Positions 1 to 12,634 of a DNA stretch of 64,000 nt are shown here, one piece after another. The translations under genes were made by a program, and so were the position numbers. The DNA is taken from the NCBI RefSeq assembly GCF_036320965.1, contig NC_092290.1:961920-1025919 (forward strand), written 5' to 3'. Position 1 is the stretch's first letter; the number at the start of each line of letters is the position of its first letter. Below the pieces are notes generated by a model, which had not been told where the DNA came from, made no database searches, and saw only the letters and a program-made list of their open reading frames with translations. This DNA comes from Panulirus ornatus (taxonomy: Eukaryota; Arthropoda; Malacostraca; Decapoda; Palinuridae).

Positions 1-1304
1 AAAAAGAAAAAGAAACCTGTGAAAATATGAGATCCAGAAACATAATGGTGCGCACTGATCGAGGGGGTTCTAGCGGACCGTCCTAGTGCTGCTGGAGCTG
101 TCGTCACACTAGGTTGAGGTCAGCACTGTTCCGTCGTTAACTGATGAACAGCTGACTCCTTTCATATCATTTTACCTGTCATAACATTGAAGGAAAGTAT
201 GTAGGGTTGCTGGCCTGCATGCGTAACCACAGCATACTGCTGAGCATGACCATATCATCCCTGGTCTTGGCCTTTAGCCTTACCCCTAAGGTCGGCCCAT
301 CATACCCAGGGGTGGAACCGTCATGCTAAAGGAACTATGATTATGACGTATCCAACACGGGTGTCTCAGTGTAGCCAGCCAATCCAGCAGTCAGGGAGTG
401 TTGCCATCAACGTTGGGATCTTCACGACAGAAACATGCCTGCTGCACCAACTGACATACACACTACCCATTCCACTCCATCAACCCCAAAGGTTCACGTT
501 GGGAGTTACATACACGCACATACAATTTCCAGAGCGATACTGAGGTAAATGTAACATCAAAACAAATTACCACAGTGATACATCCAGGCGTTGCACGTTA
601 GATACTCACCTTAAAACTCCCAAGCTACCGGGGTAAAAGCCCAACAGATATGAGTTCTTCCACCATATTGCTAAAATGAATCCGCCTGGTTTACGCCCTA
701 GCTGATATCTTGAATACGTGAGAGGCTCTCACTAAGACCTGTGTGATCCGAGGCTACACGCACCCCGCCAGTTATAAGATACGTTCGGGAGAAAAGTCCT
801 CGTAAACTATGGTGAGTGTCATGATGGCAACCCTTCCCGTCTCGCGAGGCCAGACTCTGGCCTGCTGGAGGCCGGACTCTGAGCTACTGGAGGCCAGACT
901 GGCCTACCGGACAGCGAACGGACGTGGTGCACATGTCATTCCCAGCGGTCTGTATTGACCGGTGCACGTGCACCACTATAACACCTACTCAAGGTCAACT
1001 GTACCAGCCACACCCTCACCCACACGTTCTTGTGCACTCATTTCCTCCTCCATGATTTAAGCTCATCCAAACAATGACCATGGCGTTTGTTGCAACCGTC
1101 TATTAACTTTTCTCAATTTATTCTTCTCGACAACTACCGGGCTGAATGAACACTTGCCACAGATGGTCCCTGACTGGTTCCCTTTAAAACTATGCTCGGT
1201 GACCCAAACCAACGTCTAACACGGCCACTGTTACTGACAGAGCCAGGTAAGCGATACAAGCTTATGTTACCCTCTGCTTCATATATACTATTTCAATCTA
1301 TTCA

Positions 1305-1306
<2 letters not shown>
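1..1306. other. unrecognised DNA
   Basis: I see no gene here. Open frames are short and lack codon structure or recognisable motifs. The only internal structure is a short imperfect tandem at about 845-912, where a unit built on GGAGGCCAGACT recurs about three times. Confidence 0.5.

Positions 1307-1391
<85 letters not shown>
1307..1391. repeat. (TA)n microsatellite
   Basis: About 42 uninterrupted TA units. No transposon end is recognisable on either side, unlike most other TA arrays in the window. Confidence 0.98.
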
Positions 1392-1393
<2 letters not shown>

Positions 1394-3040
1394 TAATTTC
1401 GCCACGGGTAAAAAAATCTAAACTATGTAGTACAAATCATGACATGTATCTAATCTTGAAATACGTACATTATAGATTTGAACCCCGTCACTCAATAATC
1501 CTCAGTAATACATATACCCTCCGCTCACCCACTCCCCCCCCCCAAAAAAAAGGAATGCTAATTAATAAGCAAATTTTATGCAGGAATGATGCTACACAAT
1601 CTAATCTAGTTCGTCATTTCCACGATGGAGTCAGTATCACGTGCTGTTACCGAGTTATCACGCTGACAAAAATGTTTCTACACAGACAGAAAACAGACAG
1701 ACAGAGGCATGGGTGCCGACGGTATGTCCCACCTACACGTCTGTAGTGGAGAGACATAATAAAACCTCTAGAGATTCAGTCCACAACGTCCAGTAATATA
1801 GACCAGGAATCCTGGGGTAAAGTTAGGAATGGCCTCTTCGCACCAGGTCCAGAATGAGAAGGTTGGAATGATGGGAATTTCCAGTACACGTCTTGCGGCT
1901 GGCGTTGCCCTGCCCCATCACCTCCCGAGTAACGAAGGGGCAAAATAAGGTTGTGTGGGAGGATAAGAGGAGGGAGGTGGCCAGTCTCTCTCACAGTCAT
2001 GACATAAATGACCTGCTGATCTTTTATCACAGTGCCTCCGTCACAAAAACCCTCACCTCAGTTTTCGTTCACACGATGACAGTAGGCATCGTTCCAATGA
2101 TACTTAAAAAGAGGGATAAACGTTTTAATGTGACACATAGAATAGATAAAACGTAATGATTAACTTATAAACCTTAACACAGACGACTGGCTAAGAAACC
2201 AAAAAATAAGTGACATACTGGGGGAGGAAAGTGTCTGTCTTGGATACAAACTTGAAAGCGTGGGGGAGGCGGTGAACTCAGTAAAATGAAGAGAGGGACT
2301 GAGACGTGAAGAGGCAGGCGAATGTGGGAGAGGGAGGCAGGTAACAACATGGTGGGGTGGGGTTGGTGCGTCTCTGGGGAATGAGAATGTTTGCCTTGAT
2401 CTTCCGATGATGCCAGGGAACCAATCTGCACATTTATGGCCACATGTTTACCTCTCCACCGTTGGCTAGACCCGAGGGATCCATCCCTTCCTAATCCAGC
2501 CCCATCAGCTGCCTTACTTCCCAGGTCGACCGACACAAAGGTGACCCGGAACACATACACTGCTCTGACCCTGGGCAGACACAGGGGTACCTGAGACACA
2601 GATCTGATAACATACACTCTTAACTGAAATGCTAAACAGACCCGATGATAAAAAGACGTGATGATATATATTGATTGTAACTTAAAGACCTGTTCTAGGC
2701 AGAACTGGTGACACCACAACCTGATTCTGAATGGAACTGGTGCTCAACAGTCCTGAGTTCACTAACATAAACTCCTTCACATTAATTTGTAAAAAATATA
2801 CTTAGGATCAGAGAAAAATCTCCACTTGGAAAAGGTGCCTCTAACACTTTCTTCCAGCTTTCATTTATCTTTTCCTCTCAACATGTCGTCGTCCCTGTGG
2901 AGGCTACTTTATAATGAGGAGGGAGTTTCCTGCGTGGGCACTACCTAACCATGAAGTGGCTGCTCCCCTTCACACCGCCTACATCTCTAGGAAACCACCT
3001 AGTGTTACCTTTGAAGATTATCTGCGCATAGCGATACCTC
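1392..3040. other. unrecognised DNA
   Basis: No supported gene. A C-run followed by an A-run lies near 1533-1552. Open frames on both strands overlap one another and show no family motif. Confidence 0.5.
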
Positions 3041-3041
3041 T

Positions 3042-3185
3042 TCCCCCAGGCTGTGGTCACTTCCCCAGGCAGTGGCCCTTTCCCCTGGCAGTGGCTTCTT
3101 CCCAGGGAGTGGCCACTTCCCCTGATAATGATCACTTCCACATAAAGCGATCATTTCCCCATGCAGTAGTCATCACTTGCCCGTG
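3042..3185. repeat. degenerate tandem repeat (~20 bp unit)
   Basis: A unit like CCCCAGGCAGTGGCCACTTC recurs about six times with increasing divergence to the right. It resembles an old minisatellite. Confidence 0.7.
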
Positions 3186-4165
3186 CACCGGAGGGTGGCC
3201 AGGTGTTTGTGGTTGGTAACAGTCATAAGCATGATCCGCTAGTACAGTACACAACTCGACCACACTGTTAACTGGTTGTGTGGGAAGTAAAACACACACA
3301 GGATGTGCTACCAATAAGATATCTTGTCTAAGAAAGTTTTCTAAATCATTAATTCAATATAAAGTAACAAAGACGAACACAAGGTTCAGTATTATAAAAC
3401 TGATATACAACAAAACCTTTTTTCAACAGTTCATAAAATATCGATGAAAATAATGTAATAAATTTTCGACAAAGTTAAATCTCATGAGGGAACTGTAAAC
3501 ACAGGCGCAGCAATAATAATAAAGGAAAATAATTGACTAAAGTTAAAGTCTACAACCACGCTAAATGATATCTCGACGGATCAGGCAAATGTAATTAATT
3601 AGATAATAATGAAATAATTAATATAAAATGAAGAATTACTGAGCCACAGTGACGCATTGAAAGTTTTTTAGATTTACTCCACATGGGGAGCCTGCAGGCA
3701 GCACAAGACTGTGCTCCCTCCCATGGAACAGGCTGACTCAAACCACCCAACGTGAAGGGTACAACGCCACGTCAGGTTTGTGGTCCAGGGCGAAGGCAAT
3801 GTTGTTCACTCTCAGCCTTAGAAAACCTACACATCAACTCCTGATTCGCTCCGTGGCTGGTCACTTTTCTGCTCAATAAGGCTGGTCAATTTACCCATCA
3901 GGCTGGAGAGCCGAGCCAAGAGTCAGGAAACAGTCAAGAGTAAGAGCAGAATAATGGATGGTGTAGTCCGTCTTTTTTCATTTACTCTCAGCCACCACCT
4001 GCAACCACGACAAGAGAGATCCTTCCACACCATATTAGGTCTGCTAAGCCAGACGCCGGACTGGATCGTGTTATCCTGGTCACTCTGGTCCCCACACACC
4101 GGCCTCCGACGATACTGCCTCCTACAGTGATAATATAAATAGTTAACAAGTGCTTTGATAGTTCC

Positions 4166-4167
<2 letters not shown>
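3186..4167. other. unrecognised DNA, AT-rich in the first half
   Basis: About 3325-3680 is AT-rich with frequent stops in every frame. The remainder shows no gene or repeat I recognise. Confidence 0.5.

Positions 4168-4248
<81 letters not shown>
4168..4248. repeat. (GA)n microsatellite
   Basis: About 40 perfect GA units. Confidence 0.98.
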
Positions 4249-4250
<2 letters not shown>

Positions 4251-4695
4251 CAACAGCAGCAGCTTCCTCTGACTCTTGCCGGGTTCTCGCCTTAAGTTGT
4301 GAAGGAGCATCAAGTTTGCTTTCCTTGTTTTCCAGCTATGCTGCTTTAGTGGCCGGAAGTGCTGAGTTACATGAAGTGAGGAATCTTGGTTGACGTTGAG
4401 ACAAATTAAAGGTGAAAAGGCAGATGTTCCTTGCTCGGCAAAGTGGTAAAATAATAATCGCTCCCCATAAATACAAAGATCGAGTATGGGAGTGCAATAT
4501 GATACAGTGATATATTTTGTAATTTGTAATACACCATCAAGTTTTGGATGGTCTTTCCCGTGGATCGTGATAGAGATTGTTCAACGAAAAGTCTTGAAAC
4601 ATTCTTTACATTGTTCCATAAAGGAGTACAGCAAGCCCCGTCTAATACCCTTGCTAGGCGTGGCCTGGTGTCACAGCCTGGTGACCTGATCATGA

Positions 4696-4850
4696 ACGGC
4701 ACAGCCCGGGGTGTGGCACAGCCCGGAGTGTGGCACAGCCCGGAGTGTTGCACAGCCCGGAGTGTGGCACAGCCCGGGGTGTGGCACAGCCCGGAGTGTT
4801 GCACAGCCCGGGGTGTGGCACAGCTCAATCCGTGGCACAGCACAGCCATT
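4696..4850. repeat. 17-bp minisatellite
   Basis: About eight head-to-tail copies of CACAGCCCGGAGTGTGG, with A/G and G/T variants at two positions. The long open frames crossing it on both strands are a by-product of the repeat and are not coding evidence. Confidence 0.93.
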
Positions 4851-5189
4851 AGTTGCCCACTGCCTGTCCTCTCTGTACGTGTCAACAGCACAACACTAAC
4901 TTCTGGAACAATTTGTTGTAGACAACTTGGGTGGTGACTACTGGAGCCAATCTGTTATCACCTTCTCCATCACTAAATTACATTAATAAACACTCTACCT
5001 TGTGCAATGTTTTGATATCTTGCGTAACTTTCATTATGGTTTAATTCTTGTTTTCTTACATAATGTTGGATTACATTCTTCAACGCATCGAGGTTTGGGA
5101 TGATTCTTCAATAATTACCTTGCTAAAAGAACGAACGAGTAACTTATGTTTAGAAGAACCGTTTCATAGAAGTCCATCACTGTACTGAC

Positions 5190-5332
5190 ACAGGTACCTA
5201 TTCATTGACCAACCAAAAGAGGAGGATGACCACCTGGTTTGGATGTGGGCCGACTGTCGCGTCTACGATTCGAACCTATGTGGGCCCGGGCTGACTCATG
5301 TTCAGTAAAACGCTAACCATCACATCGTGTAA
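5190..5332 (-). mobile_element. tRNA-derived SINE
   Basis: On the minus strand the element opens with a degenerate Pol III A box (TGATGGTTAGCG), then a B box (GGTTCGAATCG) near 5265. A body beginning CAGTCGGCCCACA follows, and the 3' part reads GGTTGGTCAATGAATAGGTACC. The same order occurs in the SINEs at 11895, 24829, 33903 and 56124, which defines the family within this window. Its 5' end abuts a (GT)n tract. The family assignment rests on comparison of copies here plus general knowledge of decapod tRNA-SINEs. Confidence 0.82.
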
Positions 5333-5333
5333 G

Positions 5334-5335
5334 TG

Positions 5336-5397
<62 letters not shown>
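5334..5397. repeat. (GT)n microsatellite
   Basis: About 30 GT units with one early GC interruption, directly against the 5' end of the neighbouring SINE. Confidence 0.97.
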
Positions 5398-5399
<2 letters not shown>

Positions 5400-5594
5400 C
5401 GCGTGCGCGAGCGCCTCCAAAATACTTCAAGAATTCGTGGCAGATCTAAAATACTTCAAGAGCTCTTGGTTGGAGGGCCTGGCACTACAAGGCGTGACAT
5501 GGAGAGTGGCAGAGTGGAGGCGAGACAGTGGCTGGCGTGAGTACACACCTCGCCATCAGGAGATCGGTGGGCGGGCGGCCCTTGAGGCACGTCT

Positions 5595-5622
5595 CTGGGG
5601 AAGGGTAAATCTTCACCCGAAA
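5595..5622 (+). other. hammerhead-ribozyme-like core (HH1)
   Basis: The order is CTGGGGA, one unpaired A, a GGGT/ACCC stem with a loop of about 8 nt, then GAAA followed by C. The hammerhead core consensus is CTGANGA-stem II-GAAA, so one core base is changed (A to G). The layout equals that of four other sites in the window. It is probably a decayed end of a Penelope-like element or retrozyme. Confidence 0.4.
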
Positions 5623-7673
5623 CGTCGAGGGTGAGCCAATGGCTCGTGTTTCAGCCCTCCTGCCTCCACACCCCAAGCAACAATAGGCTACACCTCGTTA
5701 TACAAGCTTTGTGTATAGTGTGTGCGTGGGGTTCTCTAAAGGCGTCATCATGAAACACTTCTGTAGTAAACTGCCAATAAGAAACCATCAACGTCTCTAT
5801 CATAACAATATTAGATAATGATAACAGTGCAGGTAATTACAACTAAAACACGTCCACGACACAATGAAATAGCTTTCAATGTGCACAAATACACATGAAT
5901 ACAAAATCATGGCAGATCCTTTCTTAGGAAACAATAAAGAAATATTCACTACCCGCTGAGAGCAGGATAAAAGACACGAGATCGAATCCGTCCCATAAAG
6001 CTGTGTTGTGTATTATACACGAAACGCGTAATGGAACAGGCAGACAAGGGCACAACAGGACACGAGCAGTGTTGGGGCATGTCCATCTACCTCCGTGCTA
6101 TCACCACTAGCTAACATGACCTCCACACACATTACGGATACGTAACCATCAAAGACGTCACGAAAACAGACGGTACGGACAGGTTAGGTTGGCAGGCGCT
6201 GCTGACGGTTCACCTAAACTGACGGTTCAGACTCGTCACAAACACAGACGATTTGGATGGGTCACAACCAGGGTTAGTGTACCATCCAGTGGGTAAGTTA
6301 CATGACTGTATCAATACGTAATTACTGTACACAAGAACAGTGTAAATCTTACCTCTAGTTATAAAGTTCCCTATGGGAGGTTTGTTTACAGGTTTCCTGC
6401 TACATCCAGTGTTTCCTGTGATGGCCGGGCTTCCAGCCGCGACTCACAGTGTCTCAGATAATGCTTTACGCACACCTTACGTTAATTCTGAAGTTCTTAT
6501 ACCATCACAACTCAGCCCACGGCCAAGTTTATGTCTTGTGCTGCTCATGGGTTAGGCTGCTGAAGGCAGCCAATACAGTCACCACATCTTGACCACGATG
6601 GTACAACGTACAGAAACTTGTCCATGACCCTCGAATCAAACTTGTTCGCAATACAATTCATACTTCTATGGTTGATGACAGGATGACGGACAGCCATGGG
6701 AACAGTCATGGGCCCTGAATGTATTAACATATTTGGCTTACTGCACATTTTGGTTCATTGGCAAAATCTTAAGACCTCCATATATGTTACTTTACAAATA
6801 GACAAGTTGTCCGCTCCACATTCTCCTGTTATGTTAGCCAATATCGTCATTTTCACATACTAATACATGGAAGGTTTGCTGATGGCAATGTTATGACACC
6901 TCTTCTATCCACTGATGTTATTTATGTAACTCACGTTCGTTAACAATCGCGCTCGCGCTTACTAACAGAAGCGCAAACACGCCCACTTACACACACACAA
7001 AAAAAAAAAAAAAAAACAAGCGATACATAGTTTAGCCATACAGAAAATTTTTACTTGAAAAAACTGCTATACACAGTAGCAAAAGGCCAGGGTCACTCAA
7101 ATCATGGACGTCCGGCAAATCCTATAATGAAGAGCGTATTCAAAACGCCGACTGAAACCTTTCAACTAAAAAGCCATCACAATATCATGTACCATAAAAA
7201 TTCGTTATCTGGCATAGCGAAAATGCATTATGCTTTTTATCCTCAAACACCGACCCTAATGAGAGGAATGAGGCGAACGCCAGGGAGGTTGAGGACACGG
7301 GCTAGCCTGGTGGGCAAATGACCAGAAATGACAAATCATGATAAAGAAACGTAAATGTGTGACATAATGATAGACTACTCGCCTGACTCCAGGTGAAGCT
7401 TCATGTTGCAACATTATGGTGAACCTGCCAAGCTACAGGTGATCCACTCACGCAGAGCATCACAACATTCATATGATGAGAGGTTGTTCACACCATGGAA
7501 AATATATATATAGACTATGACTGTTGAATATTTTGAAGAATATAGTACCATGTTATATATCGTGACTGACCAGCCTGGCCAGAGCCATCATACCACATAC
7601 ATCAATCATCAGTCATAAACCCACCCATCAAAGTATACGTTACACAGTGACTTTTATATTGGTTGTACGCGTG

Positions 7674-7675
<2 letters not shown>
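5623..7675. other. unrecognised DNA
   Basis: No gene is supported. A poly-A run of about 19 bp lies near 7000-7016. A weak hammerhead-like remnant, a GTGTA/TACAC hairpin followed by GAAAC, lies near 6010-6030 but lacks a good CTGANGA box. Confidence 0.5.

Positions 7676-7743
<68 letters not shown>
7676..7743. repeat. (TA)n microsatellite at LINE 3' end
   Basis: A perfect TA array directly against the 3' tail of the LINE fragment that follows on the minus strand. Confidence 0.97.
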
Positions 7744-7745
<2 letters not shown>

Positions 7746-8532
7746 TTGATCACCGTGTCCCGCGTTAGCGGGGTAGCGCTAGGAACAGACGAAGAAAGGC
7801 AACATTCGCTCACATCCATCTTCTAGTTGTCATGTGTAATACACCGGACTATAGCTTCCCATCCACATCCAGGCTATACAGACTTTTCTATGGTTTACCC
7901 TGGACGCTTCACACTGACACTACGTCGCTCTCTGTATACCACGTCATTTCAGTTCACTATCCCGTGTACACCTTTTATCCTCCTGCATGTTCAGGCCCCG
8001 ATCGATCAAAATCTTTTCCACACCATCCTTCCATCTCCTATTTTGCCCCCCCACTCCCCCTGTTCTCCTTATTCCCTTGACTTCGGACACATACACTCCA
8101 TTTATCAATCTTTCCTAACTCATTCCCTCCATATGCATACACCATTTAAGCAAACCTTCATCAGCACTCTCAACCACACCCATATCATTGCAATCATCTC
8201 TTACCCTTTCACTGGCTACTCGATCAAACCGCCTAATATCACATGTTATCAATCATTAATTTCTAACACATCCACGCTCCTCCGCACAGTCTTATCTATA
8301 ACCCACGCCTCGCACCCACATAATACTAATGGGACTACTGTATCTTCGAACGTCATTTTTTGCCCTCCCAAATAGCGATCTCTCTTGGTTCCATTCGCTG
8401 CCATGTCCACTCCCGGGTATCTAAAACATTTCATTTTCTGTCATTTTTTTCGATTAAAACTCAAGCCTTAATTAACCTTTCCTTCAACACTTCTAAACAT
8501 AACAGCATTACTTTTATCAACATTTACTCTCA
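7744..8532 (-). mobile_element. RTE-like LINE fragment I (diverged, 3' end)
   Basis: On the minus strand it carries the last part of the RT ORF: a block matching RVNVDKSN near 8510-8530, then FRYPGVDMAANGT near 8410, then a GCEAWVID block. A 3' UTR follows, ending in a terminal hairpin (GCTACCCCGC / GCGGGA) at about 7752-7785. Frameshifts and stops run throughout. It is more diverged than copies A, B and E and ends on the older tail type (GATCAAGTA before TA repeats). The 5' truncation falls against a (CT)n(TA)n tract. Confidence 0.88.
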
Positions 8533-8545
8533 TCTGTCTGTCTGT

Positions 8546-8554
8546 CTCTCTCTC

Positions 8555-8632
<78 letters not shown>
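8546..8632. repeat. (CT)n then (TA)n compound microsatellite
   Basis: A short CTGT/CT tract is followed by about 37 TA units. It adjoins the 5' truncation point of LINE fragment I. Confidence 0.97.
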
Positions 8633-8636
<4 letters not shown>

Positions 8637-8813
8637 CTTTCTTTCTTCTTCTTTCAAAATTTCAAAATACAAACGTGCGCCTCTGTACAAAACCCCTGCA
8701 TTAATGTCTTCATTATACCAGCCAGGAAAGGGAATCAACACCAAATCACTGATGATAAAATCTGTTTATAAGATAGTTGATGAGCCTCGTAGGGTCGTCT
8801 CTGGTGTAGAATA

Positions 8814-8816
<3 letters not shown>

Positions 8817-8857
<41 letters not shown>
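8817..8857. repeat. (GA)n microsatellite
   Basis: About 20 GA units. Confidence 0.97.
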
Positions 8858-8861
<4 letters not shown>

Positions 8862-8937
8862 GCTGGCAACATTAGCCATGCACGGCAGGAACCTCTGAAA
8901 GGCGGCGCTCGAGTGAACCTGGTCACTTCCGCTCGGC

Positions 8938-9066
8938 GTTACCTGCTCTGATGACTTCTGCCAGCGGGTTACCTGCCCTTCCCGCCCGTAGGCCTCCCAC
9001 AAACCACTTGATAACTCCTGCCGTCGTGTTACCTGTCTGCCCCACCCGTAGGCCTCCCGCACAAAG
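8938..9066. repeat. ~59-bp tandem duplication
   Basis: A unit containing GTTACCTGC...CGTAGGCCTCCC is present twice in full, with a third partial copy upstream. The copies differ at several positions. Confidence 0.75.
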
Positions 9067-9291
9067 CCTTCAATTTTAGACATGCCACAAACAAATAATA
9101 TATCGCCTCAGTGAAATTCTAATTCTGGTTTGCTCAGGCTGAGCGAAGATACTTCCCCACACTGCGTGCTAGGTTCAGTGTTTGTTGAAGTATGTGTGTA
9201 AGTGTACAGTAACCAGTAAACAATCGCTGGAACAAGTTAACGTAAGGTTCAAAGGTGAACACTGTCGCACTCTAACGATGTTTACATCTTG

Positions 9292-9311
9292 AGGTCAAAG
9301 GTCAAAGGTCC
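9292..9311 (+). promoter_or_regulatory. nuclear-receptor DR1-like triplet
   Basis: Three half sites, AGGTCA, AGGTCA and AGGTCC, each spaced by one A. This is the direct-repeat-1 pattern bound by RXR/USP and HNF4 type receptors. No gene is identified nearby, so the site is only sequence-level evidence. Confidence 0.35.
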
Positions 9312-9458
9312 AAAAGTTAATATGGACTGTCGAACTTGAGCTGGCTGCTCTGCTTGGCCTCATCACCACAAATATACACGGAAAGACGCACCAAAATGTT
9401 AACAGCCAACCTTAGCGTTACTGCTACACCAAGCGACACTTGTGTGTCACTACCAAAT

Positions 9459-9462
<4 letters not shown>

Positions 9463-9492
<30 letters not shown>
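9463..9492. repeat. (TC)n microsatellite
   Basis: Fifteen CT units. Confidence 0.97.
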
Positions 9493-9495
<3 letters not shown>

Positions 9496-10980
9496 CAACC
9501 ACTGAAGTAGCCAGTGTTCACACTTACTTCCTTTACTACAAAGGTGTCTCTTGGAAAAACAAACACATACATTAGTCATCGTCGTGGAATAATTACTCTA
9601 CTGACGACAATCGTGCTGGACTCCACCAGCTGGCGGTGATGCTCCAACATCCACGACGCCATCTCCCTCATCTAACTTTTCCCGCACATTTGAATCTTTT
9701 CATTCACATTACTGATAATTATGTTTATATCTGAAACATATTTTCTGTGGGTAACTTCACTACGCAGTCAAAGAAATAAATGTATGTGAGGTGCACAGTT
9801 TTTGCCAAGGTCTCACAATTCAATCATTAAATACAAATGAAAAAATAAAACTTGCTGCCGACTGAGGTGTTAAGCCAACAATATTTCTGCAACCTTCCCA
9901 AGCTTACTGAATTGTACGTAAATCGATTTACTTTAGTGTTTCGTGATAAGGCGTAATTAGTGAAATTCTTGGGATAAATAAGGAAACACCAACCCACTCT
10001 TTCTTCTGTTCAACTTTCGATTCTAGTAATGTGGTGTAAGGTAATACAAATGTCTTGGGTGAAGTATTATATCATAGTCTGAACGAACCCAGGCAGACAT
10101 CTGCAATGATCTGTACTCATATGCAAATAATAATGTTATATTTACTTTGCAGAACTTTGTGGCTAACTATCTCGTTCACTTGGTGGTCATGTAGGTAACA
10201 ATTCGTACCTTACACTAGCAGTGATGGAACACTTGTGTGGCCTGCAGTAGTAGAGCTACCGGAAGATATAAAGGACAAATGATATATGTGCAATAACAAA
10301 AACAGCAGAATTAAGTTCCATAAGCAAAGTTGGAATTTTCTTCAAGTCATGAGCGAGGTAGGTTAAGGTTAAACTTTTCCTAAGAAACATAAAAACCACC
10401 TACTCCTCTCCTACCAATCACTTTTTCAGGTGTGGAGTAACAACTGTATAAAAATTGTATGACCAAAGCTGGACTTTCAATCTATGAGACGAGTTATTGC
10501 GCAGGTAAAACGTTACTTTGAGAGGTCCACCTCAAGCAGAATCCAGACCAGAGGTACGCGTTGTATGCCATTCAATTTTTCAGATGCTAGGAAACAGATG
10601 TATAATATTTTATGGTAAAAGAGCTTACACAGGCAGCTGTATGCCCTGATCATTGCCACCTCATGTATACTCTACACACAAACTTCCAAAAGAATATTGA
10701 GGACAAGGCACAAAAAATTCGAAACTATTTCAAAATTCACCAGGCGTCAGTCGTCAATTACAGAGCAAGTAACTGAGTTCAGGAATTTGAAAAATAATGT
10801 ACAGAATGATGTAAGGATAAGTTTGGAAATGAATAACAATTTCAGAAATGTTTTTTGCATTAGGAAACACTACAGCCCTAACACCAGCGAAGTGGAATAT
10901 GGTGCAGGTTTTACAAAACAACATCTAGAAAAGACATTAACAATACTACAAAATCCTGAACCACATAAAGCTCATACATA
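9493..10980. other. unrecognised DNA with one weak ORF
   Basis: No gene is supported. An open frame at 10697-10981 (+) reads as a charged, Asn-rich 94-residue peptide. It faintly recalls the linker between EN and RT in Jockey-type LINEs (a QNDVRISLEMNNNFRNVF block), but this is too weak to call. Confidence 0.4.
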
Positions 10981-10989
10981 GTGTGTGTG

Positions 10990-11072
<83 letters not shown>
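10981..11072. repeat. (GT)n(TA)n compound microsatellite
   Basis: Five GT units, then TA units with one phase shift near 11010. It abuts the 5' truncation of LINE fragment H. Confidence 0.97.
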
Positions 11073-11075
<3 letters not shown>

Positions 11076-11827
11076 TGTGAGGTGGTTTGATCGAGTAAGT
11101 AATGTAAGGGTAAGAGAGATGTGTGGAAATAAAAAGAGCGTGGCTAGAGAGCAGAAGAGGGTGTTTTGAAATGGTTTGGGCACATGGAGAGAATGAGTGA
11201 GGAAAGATTGACCAAGAGGATATATGTGTCGGAGGTGGAGGGAACGAGGAGAAGTGGGAGACCAAATTGGAGGTGGAGAGATGGAGTGAAAAAGATTTTG
11301 AGTGATCGGGGCCTGAACATGCAGGAGGGTGAAAGGCGGGCAAGGAATAGAGTGAATTGGATCGATGTGGTATACCGGGGTTGACGGGCTGTCAGTGGAT
11401 TGAATCAGGGCATGTGAAGCGTCTGGGGTAAACCATGGAAAGCTGTATGGGGCCTGGATGTGGAAAGGGAGCTGTGGTTTCGGGCATTATTGCATGACAG
11501 CTAGGGACTGAGTGTGAACGAATGAGGCCTTTGTTGTCTTTTCCTAGCGCTACCCCGCACACATGAGGGGGGAGGGGGATGGTATTCCATGTTTGGCGAG
11601 GTGGCAATGGGAATGAATAAAGGCAGACAGTGTGAATTGTGTGCATGGGTATATATGTATGTGTCTGTGTGTGTAATATATATGTGTACATTGAGATGTA
11701 TAGGCATGTATATTTGCGTGTGTGGACGTGTGTGTATATACATGTGTATGGGGGTGGGTTGGGCCATTTCTTTCGTCTGTTTCCTTGCGCTACCTCGCAA
11801 ACGCGGGAGACAGCGACAAAGCAAAAT

Positions 11828-11844
<17 letters not shown>
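11073..11844 (+). mobile_element. RTE-like LINE fragment H (3' end, long 3' UTR)
   Basis: It begins inside the RT C-terminal region (GVRWFDRVSNVRVREMCG). The frame breaks near 11140 through loss of one base relative to copies B and E, then continues at 11166-11384 with KWFGHMERMSEERLTKR and GRPNWRWRDGVKK. The 3' UTR (11385-11818) is about 250 bp longer than in A, B, C and E and holds two hairpin modules: a degenerate one at about 11545-11575 and the usual terminal one at 11787-11817. It ends in an A-run and (TA)n. The 5' truncation lies directly at (TA)n. Confidence 0.93.

Positions 11845-11894
<50 letters not shown>
11845..11894. repeat. (TA)n between LINE H and a SINE
   Basis: About 25 TA units join the A-tail of LINE H to the 3' end of the SINE on the minus strand. 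Confidence 0.97.
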
Positions 11895-11898
<4 letters not shown>

Positions 11899-12045
11899 AG
11901 CCTAAGTCAGGTAGCTATTTACCGACCAGCCCCGGAGGAGGATGAACAACTGGGTTGGCTTCGGGTCGACCGTTGCGCCCAGGATACGAATCCAAGCAGG
12001 CGCGTGTGTGACTCATAGTCAACAGCGATAAGCACTACACTTCGG
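11895..12045 (-). mobile_element. tRNA-derived SINE
   Basis: On the minus strand it has an A-box-like AGTGTAGTGCTTATCGC near the 5' end and a B-box region GGATTCGTATCC near 11990. The family body (AACGGTCGACCCGAAG, AACCCAGTTGTTCATCC) follows, then the 3' end (TGGTCGGTAAATAGCTACC). The 3' end touches the (TA)n array. Confidence 0.88.
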
Positions 12046-12634
12046 AAGTTGTTATGATGAATATACTGTTTAAAGTTTTGAAGTAGTGACCAATGTTATG
12101 CTGAGGTTTCTTGTGCCAGAGCCTTCGACAGACACAATGATCGCAAAATGCCCGCCATACTACGCAAACAACAACAATAATAATCAAACATATAATTTTC
12201 TCTTGATGCATCAGATCCACAGTAAAACTGTCCCGTGTTTTCATCCACCAGAGAGATGACAGGAGTAGGAGGACGAGTCACGAGGGAGAGGATGTGTGCA
12301 GCATCTTGGTGAGTCCTGTGGCTGGAATGAGTCGGTAACAAGGTCATGGCGGAAGAGGGAAGGTCGCCAACAGCGGGTTGGCCGTCCACGCCGCTCCCGG
12401 GTTGACACTTGGTGAATAACCCCACCAGAAATGTGATCAGCAAACAGGAAGTCATCCTGGGTCACGTAGAGGACATATGGCCATGACCATGAGAGAGGTG
12501 GAAGCCTGAGTAATCGTCCTCCCTTGACAAATACTGGGCCTGTGAATAGGCTTGAGCAACAGGAGTTTTCCTGGGTACTTTCTAATATTACTTCCGGGAC
12601 CCTGAGAGACCAATCAGGTGAACAGTAATATCAC

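Noticed and set aside
6004..6036. Sixth hammerhead-like site (GTGTA/TACAC hairpin followed by GAAAC)
   Set aside because: The bases before the hairpin (CTGTGTT) do not fit the CTGANGA core well enough.
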